Shown here: positions 20,901-27,662 of the stretch, piece after piece
How the letters are laid out: the number at the start of each line of letters is the position of its first letter
Position numbering within the stretch: position 1 is the stretch's first letter
Assembly: GCF_009727055.1 (NCBI RefSeq)
Contig: NC_052350.1
Span: 41,030,372-41,094,371, forward strand
Reading direction: 5' to 3'
Length of the DNA stretch: 64,000 nt
Source: Benincasa hispida
Lineage: Eukaryota > Streptophyta > Magnoliopsida > Cucurbitales > Cucurbitaceae
Program-made: the position numbers and the translations under genes
The notes under the pieces: model-generated
What the model was told of the DNA's origin: nothing
What the model saw: only the letters and a program-made list of their open reading frames with translations
The model's database searches: none

Positions 20901-23107
20901 TTGAAAAATTATAATCTCAGTCATAAATTGTTAATAGCAAAATCAAGCATACCAATGCAGTTAGAAACCGTAACAAAATCCGGATCTTGTGGCAATGTCC
21001 AGAGTTTAAGGCATCCTGAAAAAGAACTAAGAGTAAGATCAACAAAATATCTCTGATGAAATAATTGAAATTTAATAGTTTCATATGGATTTGGAAGTGT
21101 GATAGTAAAATACTAAGGGTTCTACAAGAAAATCTTTGTACACTCTCCTCACTTATGTTGGGTTATCTACGGACAAGGTTTTCTACAAAAAGATTTGGAG
21201 ATCCCCTTGCCGAAAAAGGGTGAAATTCCTCCTCTGGGAAGTCTTTGTACACTCTCCTCACTCAAAATAGGACTAGGAAGGAATCTCCAAAATGGGACCA
21301 GACTAAACTTGCCAAGAAGGGTCTAAGGACAAACGGGGGGCATAAAAATTAGAGAATAAAAAGGTGTCTTACTTCACTGAGACAATGACAATGTCTCTTT
21401 GTCGCCTTTTTTTTTTGGGATAAAATCAATGGCTTTCATTGAGAAACAATGAAGGAAAAAAATAAATTGTTGCTTCTTACCTTGAAGCAATCAAGAGAGT
21501 AGTTGCCAGGAGACAATAGCATCGAATTCTTAGAGGAATGTGGTTGTGGAAATAGTAGGAGCTTGAAAGGAAGGGATTGAGCAGGAAATCGAAAAGACAC
21601 GAGAAATCAAAATTCCTAAACCAGATGATCTGCAGAATCACTAACCTGAAAACTTGTGTGAGTTTTCTCCACAATTTTCTTCACGAAGTCTTCGTTTTCC
21701 AAATTCAGTAATCCAATCTGTATACGACAAGATAGACATATGTCACTAAAGCAAAGTAAAACCATCATTGAGAATTATAAGTGTAATACCATGAAATATT
21801 TTAAAGTATCGTTAAATCTGCTAAATATTAAAAAAAAAAAAAACATACCAATTGGAATGAGATTATAAAGGAATCAAGGGCATAGAAAAAATAGCCCCAC
21901 AAAAGGAGTCAAACTAATTCTTACTTTTTTTAAGATAAAGAAAAAAACACATTTTCATAAAGAATGAAAGAAGATACAAAGGACATATAAAAGAAACAAG
22001 AGACATACAAAAGCATAGCCCGACAAAAGGAGCCAAACTAATTCTCTTTTTTAAAGAAAAATAAAACACGCTTTCATAGAGAAAATGAAAGAATACACAA
22101 AGAGTGTATTTAATTAAAAAAAGGGGCCAGATCAAAGAAATCCAACGCAACAAACCAAACAAGGAAAAAAAAAGCTCCAAGTATTGAGACAATACAATTT
22201 TGATGAGGTTGGCCTTTTTCTATACGGAACATATCATTTTGTTAAATCAAAAGGAAAAATGAAATAAATGAAGAAAGGGAAATATCCGACCTACATAGCT
22301 CTAAAGACATTCTCCAATCGCAGCACAGACAATACACGAAGAAGAACAGAAAAGGTAATAGCACAAGGAAAGCTATCGCATTGTACAAATTTGAATCTCA
22401 ATTTTGGTCGTTTTATGGGAGACATTTAGAAATTTCGTTAAATAAGCCTTACTACTATACCATACATGTAACAAATAACTGAGAAGTTAAAGCTAGATCA
22501 CACGACCTAGCAATATAATCTCATCAACGCAATACATAAATGAAACCAAAAGATACCCACTGGAGGTCTAAAGGGTGTAATGTAGTTTACCAGTGTCCCG
22601 TACAGAGGAGTCTTATGAGGCAATTGTTCAACACATTGCAGAAGGAACTGTCATGCGATGAAGAAAAAACAGTGTAAATACCATAAGAATAGAGTATTTA
22701 GACATAACTCACGCGTGCCACAAAGGGATACATACGACTAAAGAAGTAAAGTAAACAGCCAAAAGAAGACTCTGTTAACATGTACTGCTAATATAGTGAT
22801 TCAACCAGTACAATTTCAATCAACACAAGACCTCAAAATTTAATCAACACCCAGATAAGTTATAAATGTGCAGAGGCAAATGAGTACCGGCAAAACTTCA
22901 TCTCCATAGTGATCCAGCTCCCGCCGAATCGCAGCAAAGCAAGTTTCCTGCAAATCCCAGATAGAAATGAACGACAAGTGGGCTGGAGTATGCACGGAAG
23001 GAATGAGAGAGATAGAGACGAACAATGTGATCTTTGAAGTCGGAGGAGGTGCCATATTCCGGGGACTTGTCGCCAATTCGGAGGAGAAGACTCTTCCAGC
23101 TGCTCAT
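2693..23107 (-). CDS. ABH1: Nuclear cap-binding protein subunit 1 (CBP80), 5' half of gene, 10 exons
   Basis: Large subunit of the nuclear cap-binding complex. With CBP20 it binds the m7G cap of Pol II transcripts and links it to splicing, export and miRNA processing; in Arabidopsis its loss gives abscisic-acid hypersensitivity. Joined exons read 23107-23024, 22947-22888, 22647-22591, 21717-21646, 21015-20953, 20813-20637, 19820-19689, 18288-18222, 8105-7906 and 2763-2693, giving about 327 residues that follow the plant CBP80 N-terminus (start MSSWKSLLLRIGDKSPEYGT, later CFPWGGAELVE, YPQRIRRLNIFP, DVQPIDRFVVEEYL). This covers the first MIF4G-type helical domain and the start of the next. Every border is GT/AG; introns are phase 0 except intron 8 (phase 1) and intron 10 (phase 2). 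The family is about 850 residues, so over half the protein lies beyond the left edge. No stop or frameshift was seen. The oddity is intron size: intron 8 is 10.1 kb and intron 9 is 5.1 kb, both filled by mobile elements. The identity comes from remembered family sequence, not a search. Confidence 0.95.
2764..3479 (-). other. Intron 9, proximal part with truncated LINE tails
   Basis: Non-coding. Two A-rich tails on the minus strand (ending near 2,879 and 3,001) follow words such as CTCAATTAAG and GTTTCTTACC, the kind of tail seen on severely 5'-truncated plant LINEs elsewhere in this gene. A short imperfect repeat around GGACGATCTAGTAT/GGATGATCTAGTAT lies at 3,110-3,210. Nothing else was recognised. 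Confidence 0.4.
3480..3694 (+). repeat. 5' LTR of copia element M
   Basis: TG...CA bounded, 215 bp, followed at once by the tRNA-iMet primer site. It contains the probable promoter and polyadenylation region of the element. Confidence 0.93.
3695..3706 (+). other. Primer-binding site of copia element M (tRNA-iMet)
   Basis: TGGTATCAGAGC, the standard plant copia sequence complementary to the 3' end of initiator tRNA-Met, adjoining the LTR without spacer. Confidence 0.93.
3710..4480 (+). pseudogene. Gag remnant of copia element M
   Basis: The first codons are lost in stops and shifts. From about 4,022 a copia gag C-terminal half is readable (DRVYVFFAGLNPKFD, then EVCSEIRLEEDRS), followed by a CX2CX4HX4C zinc knuckle at 4247-4288 (CEHCKKLWHTKDQC) in another frame. 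The central UBN2-type region that should precede it is missing: sequence jumps from the extreme N-terminal part to the C-terminal half at about 4,020. A 20-bp direct repeat (TCACTTGGAGAAGTCTGTTC) occurs at 4002-4021, exactly at that joint, and again at 4107-4126. Confidence 0.8.
4505..5853 (+). pseudogene. Protease and integrase of copia element M
   Basis: Protease motif VDSGATDHF with Asp at 4517; the codon two before it is TAG where tryptophan is usual. The GAG-pre-integrase domain (MLWHFRLGHPNFQYMN) lies at about 4,890-5,050. The integrase catalytic core has HSDVWG near 5,080, SDNGREF near 5,272 and the Glu of QQNGVAERKNRH near 5,380, so the DDE set is visible across two frames. It continues as a good open frame to 5,853, ending in the KYYVSMDVTF region usual before the RT linker. 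Broken by at least two frameshifts. Confidence 0.88.
5869..6455 (+). pseudogene. Integrase-RT linker of copia element M
   Basis: Acidic, low-complexity polyprotein linker: KTYYRKNLRKE, then runs rich in Glu and Thr, then LRKGTRSCTKYPMHSY, which is the usual lead-in to copia RT. A frame change near 6,440-6,470 separates it from the RT fragment. Confidence 0.75.
6461..7300 (+). pseudogene. RT-RNase H fragment of copia element M with RT palm deleted
   Basis: A 279-codon open frame. It starts with the first RT block (GCKWVFTIKYKSNG...[27 protein letters not shown]) and continues NTIQVFLSVVV, then jumps at about 6,695 to SQFMQAP, the segment that follows RT. About 230 residues are missing by comparison with the family, including the whole YVDD catalytic region. 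RNase H is complete (YTDSDWAGS near 6,830, SRTEAEYRA-like near 6,950, ADVLTKGL near 7,213). The frame is kept across the deletion. Confidence 0.9.
7308..7522 (+). repeat. 3' LTR of copia element M
   Basis: 215 bp, preceded by the purine tract and followed by target duplication TATAT. It matches the 5' LTR at roughly 95 percent by eye. Confidence 0.93.
7381..7683 (+). repeat. 148-bp tandem duplication of the 3' LTR end plus flank
   Basis: Unit 1 (7381-7528) and unit 2 (7529-7676) appear identical; each starts TTTATACAGTGTG inside the LTR and ends with host flank TATATG. The word TTTATACA occurs at the start of each unit and once more at 7677 in the host flank (TTTATACATCC), so an 8-bp microhomology marks the breakpoint. 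It could be a real slip or unequal exchange, or an assembly artefact. Confidence 0.85.
7906..8105 (-). CDS. ABH1: CBP80 exon 9
   Basis: Two bases finish the split valine, then 66 codons from PRPHLLFEAQLVAGK to RRLNIFPSSKFE. TAG acceptor ends at 8106 and GT donor is at 7905-7904. It is separated from exon 8 by the 10.1-kb TE-filled intron 8, yet the phase agrees exactly. Confidence 0.94.
8356..9600 (-). mobile_element. 5'-truncated LINE (L1-type), 3' portion, CBP80 intron 8
   Basis: On the minus strand the C-terminal part of a LINE ORF2 is readable in pieces. An RT-distal segment (GKKVSFWKDVW, FPDFFSVLNKKRASIHDCW) lies at about 9,412-8,990. A zinc-binding zf-RVT region (ESIDHLVLHCDYAFSTW) lies near 8,850, and a final WKERIRSSKD...NSWW block runs to 8,485. 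The tail ends in an A-rich run near 8,370-8,356. Several frameshifts are present. It is inserted in the same sense as CBP80. Confidence 0.8.
9601..10315 (-). other. Unassigned intron 8 sequence
   Basis: No gene was recognised. At about 10,018-9,850 a minus-strand stretch reads EDEAWVPKETCPLWNRVEQK and then a similar EEAWMSKEY, an internal echo of unknown origin. An A-rich minus-strand tail at about 10,080-10,140 resembles the truncated LINE tails elsewhere in this gene. Confidence 0.35.
10409..14216 (+). mobile_element. LINE (L1-type) with endonuclease, RT and zinc region, decayed
   Basis: Plus-strand ORF2 blocks in order. The endonuclease C-terminal half (VEAYGKSGGLLTMWD at 10,440; LGGDFN at about 10,670; SLIDHFLVNKDW, SDHFPWLL to 10,960) comes first. 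The linker NLIQKSKLNWLKLGDENTAFFH is near 11,300, then NKAPGPD near 11,620. RT follows, with GIRQGNPLS near 12,230, active site FADD at 12385-12396 and the segment GGLGIGN near 12,890. zf-RVT (LQHLFFQCPFSSKCW) lies near 13,640. The 3' end is a short A run at about 14,210. Many stops and frameshifts are present, plus a 64-bp tandem duplication at 11791-11918. The element starts inside the endonuclease, so it was 5' truncated on insertion. Confidence 0.87.
11791..11918 (+). repeat. 64-bp tandem duplication inside the LINE RT
   Basis: Units 11791-11854 and 11855-11918, both starting AGACTATCTGCCAATAAGCC, nearly identical. They cover the RPISL-type RT motif region; 64 is not a multiple of three, so the frame is disrupted. 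Confidence 0.88.
14299..15282 (-). other. Interior of element R, 3' part, no coding domain recognised
   Basis: Non-coding by eye. It contains a run of 35 A at 14953-14987. Between 15,043 and 15,180 on the plus strand is a pattern like an exon: a T-rich tract ending in CAG at about 15,061, then an open frame starting ATGGCAGCTGACTTCTTC, then AAG|GT near 15,172. The encoded segment (MAADFFNCVFSTQIISMF...) is not one I can name. It may be captured gene sequence or chance. Confidence 0.35.
15292..16113 (+). mobile_element. Non-autonomous Mutator-like element (MULE), 822 bp
   Basis: A perfect 9-bp target duplication GTCATTTTT lies at 15283-15291 and 16114-16122. The ends are imperfect inverted repeats of about 40 bp: the left begins GGGAAATTTGTACGCCATTC and reaches TTTAGCCTCACTTT, and the complement of the right end reads GGGAAATTGGTAGGGCCAT to TTTGGCCTCACTTT. 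There is no transposase inside. The left half is strongly pyrimidine-rich (15,420-15,720, including three near-repeats of CTTCCTCTCGTTTCTTGG) and the right half purine-rich (15,720-16,030), so the element could fold on itself. Nested inside element R. Confidence 0.87.
16140..16346 (-). CDS. Small ORF in element R interior (68 aa), unrecognised
   Basis: Minus-strand frame MDFYNQRRTLKAQNYSFGYG... ending ENIKKIAK, basic and rich in Tyr, Arg and Gln. It lies about 170 bp inside the primer site, the place where a gag would begin, and may be the remains of a gag N-terminus. I recognise no domain. Confidence 0.35.
   Translation of the reverse strand: MDFYNQRRTLKAQNYSFGYGARSRKVDSYSRKPKNQSYTYYEMETYTRIQQNEYFDPIALENIKKIAK
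16518..16530 (-). other. Primer-binding site of element R
   Basis: Minus-strand TTGGTATCAAAGC, one mismatch from the initiator tRNA-Met complement, two bases from the end of the 5' LTR. Confidence 0.75.
16533..16955 (-). repeat. 5' LTR of element R (split by a LINE tail)
   Basis: Plus-strand ends are TGATGTCACCC and CTTCCTACATTA. A 5'-truncated LINE tail of about 240 bp (16,690-16,930, plus strand) is inserted. Its end has the word CCACTGAAAAGCC and then an A run, like the tail of the LINE at 14,216. Confidence 0.8.
16690..16930 (+). mobile_element. 5'-truncated LINE 3' tail inside the LTR of R
   Basis: Only the far 3' end remains: TTCAAAGTTGTCAAAATTGG to the untranslated part with TTTTATTGTACTTTGAGC and the terminal A run. 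The text resembles the ending of plant L1 elements. Independent of the LINE in the other LTR because the truncation point differs. Confidence 0.65.
17123..17164 (+). repeat. Microsatellite, (TTGTTATCA)n
   Basis: Three to four perfect 9-bp units of ATTGTTATC followed by ATTATCATCAT. Located in intron 8. Confidence 0.85.
17456..17717 (+). mobile_element. TRIM (terminal-repeat retrotransposon in miniature), 262 bp
   Basis: Miniature LTR element with every hallmark. LTRs of 64 bp (17456-17519) and 72 bp (17646-17717) start TGTTAGATG and end TTTAACA/TTTAGCA. Target duplication CTAAA lies at 17451-17455 and 17718-17722. Primer site TGGTATTAGAGC is at 17520-17531 directly after the first LTR, and purine tract AAGTAAGGAGGG at 17634-17645 directly before the second. 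It has no coding capacity, so it depends on proteins of another element. It lies in CBP80 intron 8, antisense to the gene. Confidence 0.93.
17723..18221 (-). other. Intron 8, part next to exon 8
   Basis: Unremarkable intron DNA with T-rich patches; no element recognised. It includes the donor end at 18221. Confidence 0.5.
18222..18288 (-). CDS. ABH1: CBP80 exon 8
   Basis: Twenty-two codons plus one base (DFLEDLWGRIQMLSTDGWKVDS, then the G of a valine codon completed in exon 9). CAG acceptor at 18291-18289, GT donor at 18221-18220, phase 1. Confidence 0.92.
18292..19686 (-). repeat. Intron 7 with simple repeats and a dinucleotide hairpin
   Basis: No coding signal. At about 19,374-19,420 a (GT)n run and an (AC)n run face each other, so 12 bases (TGTGTGTGTGTA) can pair across a short AT-rich centre. 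Long A runs follow at about 19,450-19,490. A T run at about 19,030-19,050 followed by CTTTGAGAAG looks like a minus-strand LINE tail. Confidence 0.5.
19689..19820 (-). CDS. ABH1: CBP80 exon 7
   Basis: Forty-four residues from QVPEELERVMVGVEAYLSIR to EKTLNEK. CAG acceptor at 19823-19821, GT donor at 19688-19687. The acidic stretch near its end (FFEDDGEVEKT) is variable in the family. Confidence 0.93.
19824..20634 (-). other. Intron 6, with a truncated LINE tail
   Basis: Non-coding. A minus-strand A-rich tail near 20,392-20,402 is preceded (minus strand) by CATTTCATTGACG-like text, matching other LINE tails in this gene. Nothing else recognised. Confidence 0.4.
20637..20813 (-). CDS. ABH1: CBP80 exon 6
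   Basis: Fifty-nine residues from MSSKVLLSTSLVV to CFPWGGAELVE, including the well-conserved segment ETLLSSAATTVDDEKGNP. TAG acceptor ends at 20814 and GT donor is at 20636-20635. The methionine at its start is internal to the protein, not a translation start. Confidence 0.94.
20953..21015 (-). CDS. ABH1: CBP80 exon 5
   Basis: Twenty-one residues (DALNSGHCHKIRILLRFLTAL). CAG acceptor at 21018-21016 and GT donor at 20952-20951. Confidence 0.92.
21130..21335 (+). mobile_element. LINE ORF2 fragment in CBP80 intron 4
   Basis: Plus-strand frame KVFYKKIWRSPCRKRVKFLLWEVFVHS matches the segment that leads into the zinc region of plant L1 ORF2. A word containing CTTTGTACACTCTCCTCAC occurs at about 21,137 and again at about 21,243, a local duplication. 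The fragment lies antisense to the gene. Confidence 0.6.
21646..21717 (-). CDS. ABH1: CBP80 exon 4
   Basis: Twenty-four residues from IGLLNLENEDFV to THTSFQ. CAG acceptor at 21720-21718, GT donor at 21645-21644, phase 0. Confidence 0.92.
21718..22588 (-). repeat. Intron 3 with stacked LINE tails
   Basis: Between about 21,860 and 22,130 the same block recurs: AGCCC-ACAAAAGGAG-CAAACTAATTCT, then a T run, then text like AAAGAAAAAAACACATTTTCATA with GAATGAAAGAA. Copies begin near 21,880, 22,015 and, less fully, 22,120. In minus orientation these are poly(A) ends of truncated LINEs inserted one next to another, in the sense of CBP80. The rest of the intron shows nothing. Confidence 0.55.
22591..22647 (-). 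CDS. ABH1: CBP80 exon 3
   Basis: Nineteen residues (FLLQCVEQLPHKTPLYGTL), CAG acceptor at 22650-22648 and GT donor at 22590-22589. Too short to appear as an open frame by itself; found by continuity with the family sequence. Confidence 0.92.
22888..22947 (-). CDS. ABH1: CBP80 exon 2
   Basis: Twenty residues (ETCFAAIRRELDHYGDEVLP), with CAG acceptor at 22950-22948 and GT donor at 22887-22886, phase 0 on both sides. It falls in the first helical repeats of the MIF4G domain. Confidence 0.93.
23024..23107 (-). CDS. ABH1: CBP80 exon 1 (start codon)
   Basis: It encodes 28 residues from the ATG at 23107-23105 to ...SDFKDHI, then donor GT at 23023-23022. The start is chosen because it matches the conserved plant N-terminus and the leader upstream is pyrimidine-rich without a longer in-frame opening. 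Confidence 0.93.
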
Positions 23108-23400
23108 TACTGCCTAGATGAATGAAGATGAGCTTGTAGAGGGGAAATGCGGAGATGGGGAAGTGGGTTCGAATTACACGGGACTACAGAAGCAGGGGAG
23201 TTTCTGGAGTAAGACGAGGCTGGCAGTAAAAGGAGTTTAGGGAAAGAAGTGGAAGAGTGGGAATAATGGCTTCGACGAAAGAACAAGCTTGTAAACGGGA
23301 GGGGATTAGAAGGGTTTTGGGACTGAAATTACAGACTTCACGCGAACCCTAGAATATGATGGACAAGCTCACCATACTACACAGATTTAGATACATACAA
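23108..23400 (-). promoter_or_regulatory. CBP80 5' leader and proximal promoter region
   Basis: Read on the minus strand this stretch is rich in C and T, typical of plant 5' leaders, and carries two ACCCT-type words near 23,310-23,350 that resemble plant telo-box/housekeeping promoter elements. No clear TATA box is visible at the expected spacing, and the transcription start cannot be fixed from sequence alone. Confidence 0.4.
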
Positions 23401-25022
23401 TGTGACTTTTGCCACTTCAACAGACACTAAAAATAAAAAAATTCACTCTTAAATATATTTTGAGGGATTAAATATATATGAATATGACAAAAAGTGGTTT
23501 TAATCATTTTTAAATTACTTTTAAATTATTACTAGGGTGTGATTATTTAGGGCTTATTAGTATTACTCACCTTATACACATTGTCAATATTGATATTGGA
23601 TTTGAACTTCTCGAAAGAAAAATATGTATTGATTACCATTCAATTATGCATTTTTGTTGAACCCTCTAATATATCAATATTTTAGCCACTTTTATTTGGA
23701 AATTCATTCATATACAAGTTTTAAAAGTGGATTCGCATAATTTACAAATTTGAATTTTAAAAAATGTCTAAGAGTTTTTTTTTAGTTCCAACATATGTAG
23801 AGTATTTGATTACGTGTGAAAAAATACAATGACACCAAATAAATGTAGTATCTACCTCAATGTTAAGGTTGAGTAAATATCTGTTTTCTGACATATAGAT
23901 CATATCAACTGCGGGTGAGAATGACACTTGATCGTAACTATTTGTTTAACTAGAACATTTGTATGACATTCGCAATCAAACGACTGAAAATACCATTCCA
24001 CGAGATGAAGCTTATTCCTTTGCATTTAGTTTATAGGTAGATCGATAGCTTTCTCAATTATTATTTTAAAGTATGAATGATATGTGTGGTGCATCGTTTA
24101 ATTGGTCTAAAATGTGAGACAATATTATAAACATATCATAGTAGAGACTCAATGATACTTAAAAAGTAGGATGTTAGATATGACATATTTATAGCACTCT
24201 TCCTCTTATTCTTGGTTGATTATTCATCTTTCATCAAAACAATTTTATATGTTGGATATGACACATGATAACCCTCCAAAAGAGAGTTATTTTGGTAAGG
24301 ATTTCATACTATTTATGAGAATGTTAGCTTATTTTGATTTATTCTAGTGTGTTATGTGTATAAAAACTATGGTTTAGCTAAATTGATATCTAATGAGCAT
24401 TTTTTGGTCATCTTTTAATGTTTTTCTCGCTAAATTTTGATTGTGAATTGAATTATGATTCAAGATTGTTGGAGCAATATTTGAATAAGTGTTTTTGTTG
24501 GTGCAACTTTAATTGAGGGTTTTCAGAATGCCTTGGGCGCGTGCTAAAATATTGTGGCATAGCACGTGGGAATCCAAACTCATTAATTGAGTTGATTGAT
24601 GTTAGGAATTAGACAAACTTGATTGGTTAATGTCAAGTGCTATGGAATTAAGTGTCAACTTAGTCTTGATTTTCGGAAGATCATTTGTAATATTTATAGT
24701 CACATTCAAAGCAAAAAAAAAAAAGAAAAGTCTAGTTTTCAAGAGAAGATGTTTTTGGTTGGTTATGTATGAGAATGGGATTAAGTCCATTCTCATACAT
24801 TTTAAATGAAATAAGTCCATTCAAGACATTCAATCTTCTCATTTTTCCATCTTTAATCGATAAAATTCAAGGCGTATAAAGGGGGTGTAAAGGAATGAAG
24901 TAAGTCCATTTTTGGTTGTGTGAAAACCTTAAAGATCTAACTTATGTTTGACCTTGCAAGTTTGGATTTTACCGAGGAACAAAGCCCTCTCCATCCTACA
25001 AACATAGACAAAAGAAGGATGT
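23400..25022. other. AT-rich intergenic stretch upstream of CBP80
   Basis: No gene or element was recognised. It contains a perfect inverted repeat at 24,765-24,800 (see separate entry) and an A run at about 24,713-24,728. Confidence 0.5.
24765..24800. repeat. Perfect 14-bp inverted repeat with 8-base loop
   Basis: ATGTATGAGAATGG at 24765-24778 pairs with CCATTCTCATACAT at 24787-24800. The arm resembles text in the neighbouring Harbinger-like element (CATATGAGAATGAGAA), so it may be a relic of related ends. Confidence 0.85.
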
Positions 25023-25025
25023 TTA

Positions 25026-26309
25026 GAAGTCGTTTGGATTCAGATTTTATAGATATCTGAGAATAAAGAATGTTTAGGAATAGGATGTCTAGGAATAAAA
25101 TATCTAGAAATAAGATGTCTATGAATGAAAGATGACTGTGTTCGGTTACATATGAGAATGAGAATATGATGTATAGGAATGTGTCGTACTTTTTTATGCA
25201 ATTATAAAGTATAAAAGTAATAAAAATTAACTTCAATAATTAATTTTCGTTTGTTAATTTATTTTTATTACATTAAGTTGTTAAATAAAATTTAACTAAA
25301 TTTACACACTCATCCTTCAGTTTAATATATCTATTATCAATTATAATTAGGAATTTCTTATAAATAGACAATTCCCAAAAATATTTACACTTTTAGCAAA
25401 AAAAAAAAAAAAAAAGTTTCAAAATGCTTTATACTTTTGGAATTTTTGGCTATGAAGTGTAAATATTTTTAAATATTTTTTTATATTTAAAAATGCTCCA
25501 TTAAATTTTATTGCACGTTTATATTATCAATTTTAATTAAAAAGATATTGGTAATTAATTTAAATATATATATATATATATTATTACATTATTTTGTAGT
25601 TTTGTTAATTGAATAGTTGATTAATTAATTGTTTAACGTCAATAATAAGCCTTATCTATATACAAAAGAAGTTGACATAAACTAATTAATTTTAAATCAT
25701 CAAACACTGTTTTTTTTTTTAAATAAAAAAATAACTATGATTGTAAATTGAAACTAGAAGTACAGATGTACAAGATTGTTTAATTGAAAAAATCAGCTTA
25801 TTTTATTATTAGTTGATTAATTAATATTTATAAAGACTAATTAACAAAATTAATACATAATTTATGATGTTAATATATGTTGCCAATAAAAAAGAATTTA
25901 AGTAAATATAATCATGGTTATTCATATTATTGTAAAGATTGTGGTTTTTCATATTAATTCATAATAATAGAGTAAATTATTATATTAGGCTTATTATTAA
26001 TAAAATTAATTATGCATGTCAATTATAAATTTAATTTAAACATATTTATAAAAATTAAATAAATTAACCAATATCAATCAAGAAGAAAAACAAATAAAAT
26101 GAGAAGATAAAAAGTAAGAGAGAGAAAAAACCATTGGAAATTGAGAAAACCCATTTATTTGGGTGGTTATGAGAAACCTCTATGGATAAGAATATGAAAT
26201 GCATTGGAATAAGTTATTCTCATTCCCAAGGTTAAAAACTTGTACCAAACACGGTGATAGAATATCGTTTCCCATTCCCACCTCTCATTCCTATGAACCA
26301 AACGGGTCA
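25026..26309. mobile_element. Possible PIF/Harbinger-like non-autonomous element
   Basis: The left end (GAAGTCGTTTGGATTCA) and the complement of the right end (TGACCCGTTTGGTTCATAGG) share CGTTTGG close to the termini, and TTA occurs directly outside both (25023-25025 and 26310-26312), as expected for Harbinger. Both ends are rich in the GAATAAGAATG-type words common in such elements. The centre is extremely AT-rich and non-coding. The terminal repeat is short and imperfect, so this is tentative. Confidence 0.4.
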
Positions 26310-26469
26310 TTAGAATTCATAACCTAAATATTAATACACGATAAGGGTTATTTTGGCAATAAAAGTGTAAAAAGATTCCTAAAAACAATCATAGTTATGT
26401 AAAGACATTAGACATCAATAATTATGTATATCTATAATTTTGGGGATCTAAAGATTTTGGTCATCTACA

Positions 26470-27662
26470 TGCTAAAAAAACAGACGATCCCTAAAGGTGG
26501 TCGCCTTACTCTCATTCAAGCCATTCTATCGAACCCCCCACGTATTACATGTCCTTGTGTAAATTGCTTGCCACGGTTGCCAATAACGTTGAGAAGCTAT
26601 ATTGGAATTATTTGGAAGGGTGGCTCTACACCACATGGATCTCGTCTTGTTAGATGTGATAATATTATCAAGCCATAAGCACAGGGTGGTCTCGGTTTAC
26701 AGAATCTAGTTGATAAAAATTGAGTTGTCCTTGCTAAGTAGATTTGGAGATATTAACATGATGAAGGAGTTTTCTAGATACAGATTATTGACGTCAAATA
26801 TGGGGTGACTCCTTATAATTCTTGGCCTAACAACAACCACCTAGGATAGTTTAAAGGGCCATAGTGTGTCATGTTGTTATACATGAACATCATTGAAGAT
26901 AGAGTATCTATCAAAGTGGGAAATGGGATTAACACCTCCTTTCGGTGTGACCATTGCTTCATAATCCATCCTTCAAAGACGTGTACCCACGAATTTACTC
27001 ACTATCCAAACAAAAAATTATCCTCCATACATGATCTATGGAACACAAGACTAAGATGGTTCTTAAGCTTTAGGAGGAATCTCATGCACAAGGAGTTTGA
27101 TGAATGGATTGTCCTTATGATTGCCTTAATGGATTCCACATCTCCATATACAAGGACACATGGTTGTGGCAACTAGATACTAAATGAGCCTTCCTTACAA
27201 AATCCCTCTCCAATGACCTAGGATTTAATTTAGCAACTTTTGCACATCCATTTCATGAAGCGATTTGGGACAATGTTTATCCCGAAAGGATTAAATTTTT
27301 CCTATATAAAGTTAGTCATAATGCCATCAATACTCGATATGGTCTAAAGAATATTTCCACACGTGGCTCTCTCTCTATAATGTTGCATCATTTGCAAATC
27401 TGATTACGAGTCAGCAAATAACATTTTTATGGACTATCACTATGTCAACGGGTTTTTGGAAGGAGATATTCTCCTCTTTTGGCTAAGACACTGCTCTACC
27501 TAAAGATATCATTAACCTATTCTCTTACACTTTCGATCGCCACCTATACATTAATGGGAAGAGGATGGATGCATTTTTCATGCCTTTTTATGGATTACGT
27601 GGAAAGAGAGGAATACTTGCCTTTCCAAAGACAATGGAAGCACTTTTGATAGCTTTTTTATG
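26470..27662 (+). mobile_element. LINE ORF2 C-terminal fragment, left part
   Basis: Plus-strand blocks KGGRLTLIQAILSN, then WKGGSTPHGSRLVRCD (26,624-26,660), QGGLGLQNLVDKN (26,680-26,720) and a zinc-region stretch PERIKFFLYKVSHNAINT near 27,290 are typical of plant L1 after RT. Frame changes and stops are frequent. The sequence is interrupted at 27,662 by a solo LTR and resumes after it. Confidence 0.8.

Noticed and set aside
23265..23351. 28-codon plus-strand frame starting MASTKEQACKREG in the CBP80 leader region
   Set aside because: Opposite strand to the gene, very short, no homology; likely chance.
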